Assembly (NCBI RefSeq): GCF_003946575.1
Contig: NZ_RHOP01000021.1
Span: 1 to 47,010, forward strand
Direction of reading: 5' to 3'
From: Companilactobacillus jidongensis
Lineage (GTDB): Bacteria > Bacillota > Bacilli > Lactobacillales > Lactobacillaceae
Length of the DNA: 47,010 bases
How positions within the stretch are numbered: position 1 is the first letter of the stretch; each line of letters starts with the position of its first letter. Below the pieces are notes generated by a model. The model saw nothing but the letters and a program-made list of their open reading frames with translations, did not search any database and was not told where the DNA came from. The position numbers and the translations under genes were made by a program. Below, piece after piece: positions 8,303 through 17,354 of this stretch.

Positions 8303-11300
8303 ATGAAGAAAACACTAAAATTTCAATTGTTTGGTAATCCCAAGATCCATTTGGCCGATCAACAGATTTTTTTCTCATTCTCCAAGATCAATGCTCTTTT
8401 GTATTATTTGGCCGTCAATCAATCCATCAGTAGAGATGAGATTGCTGGTTTATTGTGGCCAAATAAGTCTGAACAGAGTGCCAGAAAGAATCTCCGTAAT
8501 ACTATTTATCAGGCTAACAAGGTTCTGGGCGACGATTATGTCGTTTCACCAAACAAATCAGTTTTACAATTGAATGAAGATTTACCGGTTCAGAGTGATG
8601 TGGAAGATTTTCTCTCCGATCCGACAGAACACTTAATCAAGTATCAAGGTGAATTTTTGAAGGGATTCTTTTTGAAGGATTCTGAAAATTTTGATCAGTG
8701 GACTACGCGAATGCGTAGTATTTATGAACAAAAATTTGTGCAAAATTGTTATCACAAGGTTGCCAATGATATTAACAACAATCAGTTGGATGACGTTGAA
8801 CGTAATATTCAACGTCTGATTTCTATTGATGAATATGATGAGCGTAACTATCAGTTATTGATGAGATTTTATCAGGACAGTCATCGCAATGGTAAAGTAA
8901 TCGAAGCTTATTATGAATTGGTCAGCACACTCAAAGAAGAGCTCGGCATTGAACCAAGTGAAGAGACTCGTAAAATCTATGAGAAAACATTGGAAATCGT
9001 CAATCGTCGAAAGAATCATGAAGAGAATATCGAAAGTTTCAAATTCTTCGGTCGAACTCAAGAAATTGAAACACTTGAAGCCAATTTTGATGGATTCTTT
9101 CACGATTATAATTTCCAGTCGATAATTATTCAAGGTGATGCTGGTATGGGTAAAACAGCGTTGTCAGAATTAGTTCTTAACAACATGCGTAAGAAACATC
9201 TGTTACTAAATTTCACTTGTTTCCATTCTGAACGATTTTTTACGCTTCGTCCTTGGCGTGAAATACTTCAAAAAATTGAGATTGTTATCAAAGATAATGA
9301 AATTGTAATGTCGAATAATTTTGAGAAGACTTGCAAAAAATTTTTCCCATATTTCACTGATGACAGTTTGATAAATTTTGACGAAAGATTAACTGATGAT
9401 GATATAAATTATTTGTCACAGATAATTCTGGAAGCTCTAAAGATAATTGAACAGGACAACAAGTTAATTATTAACATCGATAATTTACAATGGATGGATG
9501 AGTGGAGTTTACGTTTGTTGACAAGTTTGATGTTGCATGACTATGATACGTTGTTCTTGCTAACTCTTAGGTCCAATTATCAGACTCATATTGATGAGTT
9601 TATTAATACGGTTAGTCACTATGGCCGACTTAATATTATCGATTTGAAACCATTTGATCGTGCATCAATGACGTCATTTATGCAGAAGCAAATTCCTGAC
9701 AATGATTTGGATTTTGCTACATTGAATGAACTGTATAATGAGTCGGAAGGTAGTCCTTTTTTCTTAATGGAATATGTTCGACAGATTAAGTTGGGATTAC
9801 GACCAGATTATATGACACCGAGGATTCAAAAGGAGTTGAAATTTATTCTTCAAGATCTTGAACCTGGTGAGGAAGAGATTTTGGAGATGGTTTCGTACTT
9901 CCCTGAAGAAGCACCATTAAAAATAATCTCGACATTGTTGAATCGTACCGAAGGAAGTATAGCTAAAGATATTTCAACGATCAAAGATCATCAGTTGATC
10001 AGTGAACACATGATTGAAGGTGAAATTCAACTTAGCTTTCTGCATAATAAATTCCGTGAATTTATTTATATGCAGCAAGCACCTTCAAAACTGCGGGTGA
10101 TTCATGAAAAAATTGCGGTGCTATTAGAACAAAAATTACGTTCAGTTGATGATGAATCAACGTTATTGTCACAAATTGCTTATCACTACAAGTATGCTAA
10201 TCAAGAACTGAAATCACTTGATTATGAATTATCACATCTACAGATATCGCTCAAATTTCAACATGAATTATTTCCAATCTACACTGAATACAATAAGGAA
10301 TCAGTTGAGCTAGAAAGTATTGAGTGGCATGACGAACTGGCGAAGTTCAAACAAATCGGTGATCGACTCAAAGCGATTGAATACCAGTATGAGGGTAATC
10401 AGACTTATGAATCATTGCTGATGAAATATTTATATTTTGAAGGACGCTATTATATTAATTACGGCAATTATAATCAAGGAATCGAAAATATCCAACGAGT
10501 TATCGTTAAGGCAAAGGAACTTCATCATGATGATTTCTTGATCCGTGGTTACCGTCAAATGATTTATTATTATATTCAGACTGATAATGCGACTGATATG
10601 GTACATTATATTGATTTGGCAATGAATATTTCTATCAGGTCAAATGATCACCAATCGATTGGAATATTGTTGCGTCTAAAGGGTCTGTACTATTTGATGG
10701 TCGGAAATTTGACGGAGGCAGAGCATCTGTTACTTGAATCAGTAACTATTTTTACAATATCAGATGAGGTTAAAGAGAAGTATTCCAGTAATATTGCGGC
10801 CGCATATGACTATCTAGCTGAAATAGAACGTCTCCGTGAAAACTATGATGAAGCTGTCAGTTATGAGAAGAAGGCAATTTGTCTCTGCGAACAGACAGGC
10901 TTGAAGACTAGTTTAGTTATCTTCTATGTTGATATGGGGATTTCGCTCTATGCCAAGGAAGATTACGATGGTTCTAAGCAATATCTACGAAAGGCTAAGG
11001 GACTATATGATAATTTGACGTCACCGTGGAAGAGAACACAGCTTAATGCATATCTAGCTTTAAATGAGTTGCATGATGGTGATTATGACGCTGTATTGAG
11101 ATTTTTGTTAAGCTTCAATGAGTATTACACACATTTATCCAATCCCAGAGATATGGGAATCGTTTATTTTATTCAAGCAATTGTTAAGAAGATGATCAAT
11201 GACCAGCAGATCAATGATCCTTCATTACGTGAATTACTCAATCAAGACGAAGCATTTTATTTGGAAAAAGCTCAAGAGAATCTTAGTCAATATCGTGATC

Positions 11301-11362
11301 GATTTGAATTACAGTATTTGAATGGTATTTATGATGAAATAAATCCGATTGATCCAAACTAA
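8303..11362 (+). CDS. SARP/BTAD-AAA-TPR transcriptional regulator, probable hut activator
   Basis: A 1019-residue cytosolic regulator with AfsR-like architecture. Residues 1-90 form an OmpR-type winged helix (LLWPNKSEQSARKNLRNTIY). Residues ~95-235 are a bacterial transcriptional activator domain (ending LKEELGIEPSEETRKIYE). An AAA/STAND ATPase follows, with P-loop GDAGMGKT at ~278-285 and Walker B LIINIDNLQWMDE at ~388. About 400 helical residues of TPR character make up the C-terminus. The ATG at 8303 is set by GGGGTGAG six bases upstream; an in-frame TTG at 8285 has no such site. It sits between hutI and the ftcD operon with its own promoter and terminator. Position plus matching direct repeats at hutU, hutI and itself suggest that it activates the pathway. 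The signal it senses is unknown; urocanate or histidine would be natural candidates. Confidence 0.85.
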   Translation: MKKTLKFQLFGNPKIHLADQQIFFSFSKINALLYYLAVNQSISRDEIAGLLWPNKSEQSARKNLRNTIYQANKVLGDDYVVSPNKSVLQLNEDLPVQSDVEDFLSDPTEHLIKYQGEFLKGFFLKDSENFDQWTTRMRSIYEQKFVQNCYHKVANDINNNQLDDVERNIQRLISIDEYDERNYQLLMRFYQDSHRNGKVIEAYYELVSTLKEELGIEPSEETRKIYEKTLEIVNRRKNHEENIESFKFFGRTQEIETLEANFDGFFHDYNFQSIIIQGDAGMGKTALSELVLNNMRKKHLLLNFTCFHSERFFTLRPWREILQKIEIVIKDNEIVMSNNFEKTCKKFFPYFTDDSLINFDERLTDDDINYLSQIILEALKIIEQDNKLIINIDNLQWMDEWSLRLLTSLMLHDYDTLFLLTLRSNYQTHIDEFINTVSHYGRLNIIDLKPFDRASMTSFMQKQIPDNDLDFATLNELYNESEGSPFFLMEYVRQIKLGLRPDYMTPRIQKELKFILQDLEPGEEEILEMVSYFPEEAPLKIISTLLNRTEGSIAKDISTIKDHQLISEHMIEGEIQLSFLHNKFREFIYMQQAPSKLRVIHEKIAVLLEQKLRSVDDESTLLSQIAYHYKYANQELKSLDYELSHLQISLKFQHELFPIYTEYNKESVELESIEWHDELAKFKQIGDRLKAIEYQYEGNQTYESLLMKYLYFEGRYYINYGNYNQGIENIQRVIVKAKELHHDDFLIRGYRQMIYYYIQTDNATDMVHYIDLAMNISIRSNDHQSIGILLRLKGLYYLMVGNLTEAEHLLLESVTIFTISDEVKEKYSSNIAAAYDYLAEIERLRENYDEAVSYEKKAICLCEQTGLKTSLVIFYVDMGISLYAKEDYDGSKQYLRKAKGLYDNLTSPWKRTQLNAYLALNELHDGDYDAVLRFLLSFNEYYTHLSNPRDMGIVYFIQAIVKKMINDQQINDPSLRELLNQDEAFYLEKAQENLSQYRDRFELQYLNGIYDEINPIDPN

Positions 11363-11383
11363 AAAAATTAAAAAAGTTATATA

Positions 11384-11440
11384 AGAAAAGGCGTTAAAAT
11401 TGACGATTGTTGTCATTTTTAGCGTCTTTTCTGTTTTTTT
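11384..11440 (+). terminator. Terminator after the BTAD regulator
   Basis: A long hairpin, AGAAAAGgCG...CGTCTTTTCT with inner TTAAAATTGACG/TGTCATTTTTA pairing, followed by a T run. Confidence 0.85.
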
Positions 11441-11680
11441 GAATGATTAGAAAAAATTAATTTTAGGGAATGTTTTTTAATTTTTGAATCTATTAAACGT
11501 CAAAAGATAGCATATTGAGAAACAGTTCACTTGACAGAAATTTTGCCTGTTTTAATGACTTTTTTAGTCTGCCTATCGTAAATGGTTTTCGATTAGTAAA
11601 GCTGATAGTTAATATCTAGAAAATTAATTGAAGTGTTGATGGACATAACTTTACAGTTCGGATATTACCAAAATGTCACT

Positions 11681-11698
11681 GTCAAAAAAGTGTCAAAT
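11681..11698 (-). promoter_or_regulatory. Phased direct repeat upstream of the ftcD operon
   Basis: On the minus strand this reads ATTTGAC-ACTT-TTTTGAC, again offset by 11 bp and the same motif as at hutU, hutI and the regulator. It points away from ftcD and lies about 100 bases upstream of the best promoter, so its role is uncertain. Confidence 0.4.
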
Positions 11699-11800
11699 TT
11701 TGATATTTATAAAAATGTGTTTAAACATTATTTAGTAAAACTTATAAATTTATATATCTTTGAAATATTAAAATCGCTGAAACCCTTGATACAGGCGCTA

Positions 11801-11829
11801 TTGACCGGTTATAAGTACCATGATAGATT
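11801..11829 (+). promoter_or_regulatory. Candidate promoter of the ftcD-hutH operon
   Basis: TTGACC (11801-11806), a 17-bp spacer and TAGATT (11824-11829). A single WWWWGAC half-site, TATTGAC (11799-11805), overlaps the -35. It would give a leader of about 180 bases, with the cre box just past the start point. Confidence 0.5.
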
Positions 11830-11841
11830 AATAGCGGTTAA

Positions 11842-11855
11842 TGAAAGCGATAACA
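11842..11855 (+). promoter_or_regulatory. cre box (CcpA site) at the ftcD-hutH operon
   Basis: TGAAAGCGATAACA, with the preceding A, matches WTGNAANCGNWNNCA at every position. Placed about +7 to +20 from the proposed start point, it would act as a roadblock when preferred sugars are present. Confidence 0.65.
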
Positions 11856-12018
11856 GATAAATCGGATTTTGAAAAATAGTACGGGGGATATCCAGAAGTT
11901 GTGGATGATTTTTTACAAAGATCGAGGTGATGAATACCCAATCGTGACCCATGGAAATCTGGATTTGTTGTCTTTTATTAAAACAATCAAGTACACAAAT
12001 TTGAAAGGATGTTTGATC

Positions 12019-12915
12019 ATGGACAAATTAATTGAATGTATTCCGAATTTTAGTGAAGGCAAGAACCAAGAAACAATTGATGGTTTAGTTGAGACAGCCA
12101 AGGGTGTTCAAGGTGTCACACTATTGGATCACTCTTCAGACAAAAATCATAATCGTAGTGTATTTACATTAGTTGGAAACGAAGATGGAATTCAAGAAGT
12201 AGCATTTCAACTTGTTAAATATGCTAGTGAACATATCGATATGACTAAGCACGAAGGTGGTCACCCACGTATGGGTGCAACTGACGTAGTACCATTTGTA
12301 CCTATCAAGAACATTACCGCAGAAGAATGTGTTGAAATTTCAAAGAAAGTTGCTAAACGTGTTAACGATGAATTAGATATTCCGATCTTCTTATATGAAG
12401 ATTCAGCTTCAACACCAGCACGTAGAAATCTTGCTAAAGTAAGAAAAGGTCAATTCGAAGGAATGCCAGAAAAACTTCTTCAAGATGAATGGGCACCTGA
12501 TTATGGTGAAAGAAAGATTCATCCTACAGCCGGAGTTACAGCTATCGGTGCACGTATGCCATTAGTTGCTTTCAACGTAAACCTTGATACAGATGATGTA
12601 ACGATTGCTAAAAAGATTGCTAAGATCATTCGTGGTTCAAGTGGCGGATTCAAGTATTGCAAGGGTATCGGATTGATGCTAGAAGATCGCAATATTGCTC
12701 AAGTCTCCATGAACATGGTCAATTATGAAGGAACACCATTGTATCGTACATTTGAAACAATCAAGTTTGAAGCAAAACGTTACGGAGTAAACATCATTGG
12801 TAGTGAAGTTATCGGATTAACACCTGCTAAGGCTTTAGTAGATGTTGCTGAATATTACTTACAAGTTGAAGACTTCGACTACAACAAACAAGTTCTTGAA
12901 AATCACTTAATTTAA
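12019..12915 (+). CDS. ftcD: Glutamate formimidoyltransferase
   Basis: Transfers the formimino group of N-formimino-L-glutamate to tetrahydrofolate, yielding glutamate and 5-formimino-THF. The 298 residues match the single-function bacterial enzyme, not the fused animal FTCD. Family segments include ECIPNFSEGKN at the N-terminus, LLDHSSDKNHNRSVFTLVG (~32) and HEGGHPRMGATDVVPF (~77). The ATG at 12019 is preferred over 11869, which would add 50 unrelated residues, because AAAGGATG lies upstream at a suitable distance. It is the first gene of a six-gene run (ftcD-fchA-fhs-hutD-permease-hutH). fchA follows after 12 bases. Confidence 0.96.
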   Translation: MDKLIECIPNFSEGKNQETIDGLVETAKGVQGVTLLDHSSDKNHNRSVFTLVGNEDGIQEVAFQLVKYASEHIDMTKHEGGHPRMGATDVVPFVPIKNITAEECVEISKKVAKRVNDELDIPIFLYEDSASTPARRNLAKVRKGQFEGMPEKLLQDEWAPDYGERKIHPTAGVTAIGARMPLVAFNVNLDTDDVTIAKKIAKIIRGSSGGFKYCKGIGLMLEDRNIAQVSMNMVNYEGTPLYRTFETIKFEAKRYGVNIIGSEVIGLTPAKALVDVAEYYLQVEDFDYNKQVLENHLI

Positions 12916-12927
12916 GGAGAACAATCA

Positions 12928-13554
12928 ATGAAATTAACTGACAAGCAAGTACGTGAATTCATGACTGTTCTTGGTTCAGATGAGCCAGCACCAGGTGGAG
13001 GCTCAGCCTCTGCACTTGCTGGTTCTATGGGAATCTCACTGACTAAGATGGTTACGGAACTCACAATTGGAAAGAAAAAATATCTCGAATTCGAAGATAT
13101 TGCAAAAGAAGCTCGTGAGGAAGCTGGTAAGTTGCAAGCTGAATTACTTGATGCAATTGACAAAGATACTGAAGCATTTAACGAAGTATCAGCCGTCTTT
13201 TCAATGCCTAAAGCAACTGATGAAGAAAAGGCTGCACGTAGAAGTGCTATGCAACAAGCGCTACAAGGTGCTACCAAAGCCCCATTCGACATCATGGTCA
13301 AATGTGTTGACGCATTGAAGGTAACTGAATCGATCATTGGCAAGGCAAATACTAATGCCGCTAGTGATTTGGGTGTTGCAGCTTTGAACTTGAAGTCAGC
13401 ACTTCAAGGAGCATGGTTGAATGTATTGATTAACTTATCTGGTATCAAGGATGAAGATTTTGTTACTGATTATAAGCAAAGAGGAACAGCCTTGTTAGAA
13501 GAGGGATGTCCTTTGGCAGACAAAATCTATGAAGAAATTTTGAAAATTGTATAG
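12928..13554 (+). CDS. fchA: Formimidoyltetrahydrofolate cyclodeaminase
   Basis: Converts 5-formimino-THF to 5,10-methenyl-THF and ammonia. The 208-residue helical protein carries the family signature GSDEPAPGGGSASALAGSMG near residue 17, which binds the folate. AAGGAGA lies seven bases before the start, inside the spacer after ftcD. Having FtcD and FchA as separate adjacent genes is the usual bacterial arrangement for the formiminotransferase route of histidine use. The FolD step that would link its product to Fhs is not encoded in the window. Confidence 0.95.
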   Translation: MKLTDKQVREFMTVLGSDEPAPGGGSASALAGSMGISLTKMVTELTIGKKKYLEFEDIAKEAREEAGKLQAELLDAIDKDTEAFNEVSAVFSMPKATDEEKAARRSAMQQALQGATKAPFDIMVKCVDALKVTESIIGKANTNAASDLGVAALNLKSALQGAWLNVLINLSGIKDEDFVTDYKQRGTALLEEGCPLADKIYEEILKIV

Positions 13555-13590
13555 CTGACAACACTAATGAGAAGGGCGGAATTAAATATT

Positions 13591-15270
13591 ATGGCAAATC
13601 TATCTGATATTGAAATTGCAAGTCAAGTTGAAATGGATCCCATTCAAGATATCGCTGCATCAGTTGGTATTCCTGAAGAAGACCTTTCAATGTATGGAAA
13701 ATACAAAGCTAAGATCGACATCAACAACATGAATGGTTTAGATGACGCAAGTCAACGTGGGAAACTTATCCTAGTTACAGCTATCACACCAACACCTGCC
13801 GGAGAAGGTAAAACTACTGTATCAGTTGGATTAGTTGATGCATTATCAAATGTTGGTAAAAAAGCAGCCATTGCGGTTCGTGAACCATCATTAGGACCTG
13901 TCTTTGGTATCAAGGGTGGAGCTGCTGGTGGTGGACATTCACAAGTTGTTCCTATGGAAGATATCAATCTTCACTTCACAGGCGACTTCCACGCAATTGG
14001 TGCTGCAAATAACTTATTAGCTGCCTTATTAGATAATCATATTCACCAGGGTAATGCATTGAACATTGATACACGTAAGATCACTTGGAAACGTGTTGTT
14101 GATATGAATGATCGTCAATTGCGTCACATCGTTGATGGCTTGCAAGGCCGCGTCAATGGTGTTCCCCGTGAAGATGGGTATGACATCACAGTTGCTTCAG
14201 AAGTTATGGCTGTATTGTGTCTCTCAAATAATATTACTGAACTTAAATCAAAATTACGTAAGATGATCGTAGCTTATAACATGGACGGGGATCCTGTTAC
14301 AGCTGGTGACTTAAAAGCTGAAGGAGCAATGACAGCCTTACTAAAAGATGCTATCAATCCTAATATTGTTCAAACACTTGATCACACACCAGCCTTCATT
14401 CATGGTGGGCCATTCGCTAATATTGCTCACGGATGTAACAGTATTTTAGCTACTAAACTAGCTTTGAAATATGCTGATTATGCAGTTACAGAAGCTGGAT
14501 TTGGTGCTGATCTTGGTGCTGAAAAGTTCATCGATATCAAGTGTCGTCTAGCTGACATGCAACCAGATGCAGTTGTACTTGTTGCCACAGTTCGCGCTTT
14601 GAAGATGCACGGTGGTGTTAAGAAGACTGACTTGAACGAAGAAAATGTTGAAGCTGTTGAAGCAGGATTACCAAATATGAAGAAACACATCGATAACATT
14701 CAAAATGTTTATGGTATGCCAGTAGTTGTTGCTATCAACAAGTTCCCTAATGATACAGATGCTGAACTAGCAGTTGTTCAAAAAGCATGTGAAGATCTTG
14801 GCGTTAAAGTTGCACTATCAGATGTATGGGGCAAAGGTGGAGACGGAGCACTTGAACTAGCTGATGCAGTTGTTGAAGCAGCAGATCAACCAAATAATTT
14901 CGGATTTGTATATGACTTAGAAGATTCAATTGAAGAAAAATTAACTAAGATTGTTCAAAAGGTTTATGGCGGTGACGGTGTTGAATTCACACGTGGCGCT
15001 CGTAAACAATTATCAGAATTAGAAAGACTCGGATTCACAGACTTACCAATCTGTATGGCTAAGACTCAATATTCATTCTCTGATGATGCGAAGAAGTTAG
15101 GTGCACCAACAGGCTTCACAGTTAAGATCAGTAACTTGAAAGTTTCTGCCGGTGCCGGATTCATCGTTGCTCAAACTGGAGCAATCATGACAATGCCAGG
15201 ATTACCAAAATCACCAGCTGCAGAACGTATTGATGTTGATGAGAATGGAAATATTTCTGGATTATTCTAG
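13591..15270 (+). CDS. fhs: Formate-tetrahydrofolate ligase
   Basis: Interconverts formate + ATP + THF and 10-formyl-THF + ADP + phosphate. The 559 residues are full length. The nucleotide-binding loop [16 protein letters not shown] (~residue 67) and [21 protein letters not shown] (~97) are clear. The ATG at 13591 is chosen because the upstream in-frame ATG (13567) has no ribosome site; the AAGGGCGG before 13591 is somewhat distant. In a histidine operon the reverse direction is expected: carbon from methenyl-THF leaves as formate while ADP is phosphorylated. That would make histidine an energy source. The direction is inferred from context. Confidence 0.96.
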   Translation: MANLSDIEIASQVEMDPIQDIAASVGIPEEDLSMYGKYKAKIDINNMNGLDDASQRGKLILVTAITPTPAGEGKTTVSVGLVDALSNVGKKAAIAVREPSLGPVFGIKGGAAGGGHSQVVPMEDINLHFTGDFHAIGAANNLLAALLDNHIHQGNALNIDTRKITWKRVVDMNDRQLRHIVDGLQGRVNGVPREDGYDITVASEVMAVLCLSNNITELKSKLRKMIVAYNMDGDPVTAGDLKAEGAMTALLKDAINPNIVQTLDHTPAFIHGGPFANIAHGCNSILATKLALKYADYAVTEAGFGADLGAEKFIDIKCRLADMQPDAVVLVATVRALKMHGGVKKTDLNEENVEAVEAGLPNMKKHIDNIQNVYGMPVVVAINKFPNDTDAELAVVQKACEDLGVKVALSDVWGKGGDGALELADAVVEAADQPNNFGFVYDLEDSIEEKLTKIVQKVYGGDGVEFTRGARKQLSELERLGFTDLPICMAKTQYSFSDDAKKLGAPTGFTVKISNLKVSAGAGFIVAQTGAIMTMPGLPKSPAAERIDVDENGNISGLF

Positions 15271-15273
15271 AAA

Positions 15274-15870
15274 ATGAAATTATTAAAAGTAACAGAGAAT
15301 GATTACCAAGTTTCAAATTGGAGTGGGGGTCAAACCACAGAATTTTATTTATCCCCAACTAATGGAAAATATCGACCAGGCAACTTTGACTATCGGATTT
15401 CTAGTGCGACAGTTGAATTAGATACGACAGAATTTACACCCTTGCCGGGTTACAAGAGAATAATATTACCGTTACAAAATCAATTGACTTTGGAAAATAA
15501 TGCAAAAACGATCACTTTGGCACCTTTCCAAAAATATTATTTTGACGGTAATGACAAGATTACTAGTCATGGCAAATGTGTTGATTTTAATTTGATATAT
15601 CGTTCTGATCTCGAAGGACATATAAACTTTCTAATCGATAATAAATCTTTGAAGCTTAAGGAAGATACAGAATACATTTGTTATTTCTTACATGGATGCT
15701 CAGTGATTTTTAAAGACGACGAATCAATGCAAAGTAAATTCGTTAGTAAAAATGAATCATTATATTTTAAAACAAATTCAACCTCGACAATGTTTGTGAC
15801 AAGTGCGGCAGGTTCTTCAATAAATCCTATGGCCATTTTAGTTTGGACAAGTGAGAAGGAATCAAAATAA
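15274..15870 (+). CDS. hutD: HutD-family cupin protein
   Basis: A 198-residue protein of the HutD family, with the characteristic N-terminal WSGGQTTEFYLSP near residue 17 and FDYRISSATVE near residue 42. Structures of the family show a double-cupin fold. In Pseudomonas, HutD is thought to limit hut expression, perhaps by binding a pathway intermediate; no enzymatic reaction is established. It starts three bases after the fhs stop, with only a weak ribosome site, suggesting translational coupling. The C-terminal half is divergent, so the family call rests mainly on the N-terminus and the operon. Confidence 0.82.
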   Translation: MKLLKVTENDYQVSNWSGGQTTEFYLSPTNGKYRPGNFDYRISSATVELDTTEFTPLPGYKRIILPLQNQLTLENNAKTITLAPFQKYYFDGNDKITSHGKCVDFNLIYRSDLEGHINFLIDNKSLKLKEDTEYICYFLHGCSVIFKDDESMQSKFVSKNESLYFKTNSTSTMFVTSAAGSSINPMAILVWTSEKESK

Positions 15871-15917
15871 GAATTGCGCTTCAAGAACAGATGTAAACAC
15901 CGAGAGGAGAATCAAAC

Positions 15918-17315
15918 ATGAAAAGTAAAGACCAAGTTCCTGAAGATTCAGATATTAAGGATATTCGGGAATTAGAAAAGGTGGGCGAAGACGCTAAGTT
16001 TAGTCTTAATGGCGCCACACTTTACGGAATCAATGCTGTTATCGGATCAGGAATCTTCCTTTTACCAAAGGATATCTACAAGGACTTAGGTCCAGCTTCG
16101 TTGGTGGCTATGTTACTAGATGTATTCCTAGTTCTGATGTTGGCAGTATGTTTCGCTGAAGTTTCAGGATATTTCAACAAGAACGGTGGGGCTTTCCAAT
16201 ATGCTAAAACAGCTTTTGGTGACTTCGTTGGATTCAACGTTGGTATCCTTGGTTGGTTCGTTACGATCGTAGCTTGGGCTGCTATGGCAGCTGGGTTCGC
16301 AAAACTTTTAATTCAAACTTTCCCTTCCCTAGAGGGGAAAAATACAATTATAAGTATTTTGCTGGTAACGTTCTTATCAATTATCAATAGTACTGGTATT
16401 AAGACTTCTAAGGTTTTCACGATCACAATTACTATCGCTAAGATTATTCCTATTATTGCATTTACTCTTGTTACAGTATTTTTCATCAAACATGGTATGA
16501 AAGTGGGACACTTTACACCGTTCCTACAATTAAGCCCAGGTATGACGCTGTCTAAGGCAGCCGCTTCAACATCTCTAACGGTATTTTATGCATTTATCGG
16601 ATTCGAAGCCTTGCCAGTTGTTGCTGGTGAGATGCGTAATCCTAAAAAGAACGTACCAAAGGCTATTATCGGATCAATCAGTTTGGTTTCATTATTCTAC
16701 TTCATGATCATTGCTGGTACTATCGCAATGCTTGGTACAGGTATTCTACAAAGTAATGCACCTGTACAAGATGCTTTCGTACAAATGATCGGACCTGCTG
16801 GTAAGTGGATCATTTCAATCGGCGCTTTGATTTCTATCGCCGGATTAAACATGGGTGATTCATTGATGATCCCTCGTTACGGAGCTTCTATCTCAGATGA
16901 AGGATTATTGCCAAAAATTATTGCGAAACAAAACAAAAAGGGTGCTCCATTCGTAGCGATTATCTTCTCAGGTCTCGTTACAATCGGATTCCTTCTAAGT
17001 GGTTCATTTGAACAATTAGCCGAATTAAGTGTTGTTTTCCGTTTCTTCCAGTACATTCCAACTGCACTTGCCGTAATTTGGTTAAGGAACAAAGATATGG
17101 ATAACGAACCAGTATTCAAATTACCATTCGGCCCAGTTATTCCTATTATTTCCATTATCGTAAGTGTTTGGATGGTTGCTGCAGCCAACCCAGTTAATCT
17201 TATTGCTGGATTGATCGGTGTAATTATTACAAGTACAATGTACTTCCTATTCATCAAGGGTAAAAAGATGGGTGCAAATTCCGATTCTGACTCAGATGAT
17301 GTAGATCCTGCTTAA
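15918..17315 (+). CDS. APC-family amino acid permease, probable histidine transporter
   Basis: A 465-residue membrane protein with about 12 helices. TM1 carries the APC substrate-backbone motif INAVIGSGIFLLP (~residue 37), and FYAFIGFEALPVVAGEMRNPKKNVPKAI lies near residue 222. The N-terminal ~35 residues are charged and cytosolic. Its place between hutD and hutH makes histidine uptake, or histidine exchange for a product, the natural role. Specificity is an inference from context. AGGAG lies eight bases before the start. Confidence 0.87.
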   Translation: MKSKDQVPEDSDIKDIRELEKVGEDAKFSLNGATLYGINAVIGSGIFLLPKDIYKDLGPASLVAMLLDVFLVLMLAVCFAEVSGYFNKNGGAFQYAKTAFGDFVGFNVGILGWFVTIVAWAAMAAGFAKLLIQTFPSLEGKNTIISILLVTFLSIINSTGIKTSKVFTITITIAKIIPIIAFTLVTVFFIKHGMKVGHFTPFLQLSPGMTLSKAAASTSLTVFYAFIGFEALPVVAGEMRNPKKNVPKAIIGSISLVSLFYFMIIAGTIAMLGTGILQSNAPVQDAFVQMIGPAGKWIISIGALISIAGLNMGDSLMIPRYGASISDEGLLPKIIAKQNKKGAPFVAIIFSGLVTIGFLLSGSFEQLAELSVVFRFFQYIPTALAVIWLRNKDMDNEPVFKLPFGPVIPIISIIVSVWMVAAANPVNLIAGLIGVIITSTMYFLFIKGKKMGANSDSDSDDVDPA

Positions 17316-17354
17316 AACTTTTAGTCAACTCAAAAATAAATGGGGGTTTTACAA

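Larger units (their letters stand above)
11441..12018 (+). other. Long AT-rich intergenic region upstream of the ftcD operon
   Basis: This 578-base stretch has no convincing gene. A 75-codon ORF at 11633-11860 has no ribosome site and low-complexity content. The region holds an 11-bp-phased repeat at 11681-11698, a plausible promoter at 11801-11829 and a near-perfect cre box at 11842-11855. From 11869 the frame of ftcD is open for 50 codons before its real start, but this extension has no ribosome site and does not look like part of a formiminotransferase. I see no T-box or known riboswitch signature. Confidence 0.6.

Noticed and set aside
11633-11860. 75-codon ORF upstream of ftcD
   Set aside because: No ribosome site, low-complexity composition, and it overlaps the proposed promoter and cre box.
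11869-12018. N-terminal extension of FtcD
   Set aside because: In frame, but the enzyme family starts at about 12019, where a ribosome site exists; the extra 50 residues show no family pattern.
12912-13343. 143-codon minus-strand ORF
   Set aside because: Antisense shadow of fchA, with Ser/Ala-rich composition produced by the complementary codons.
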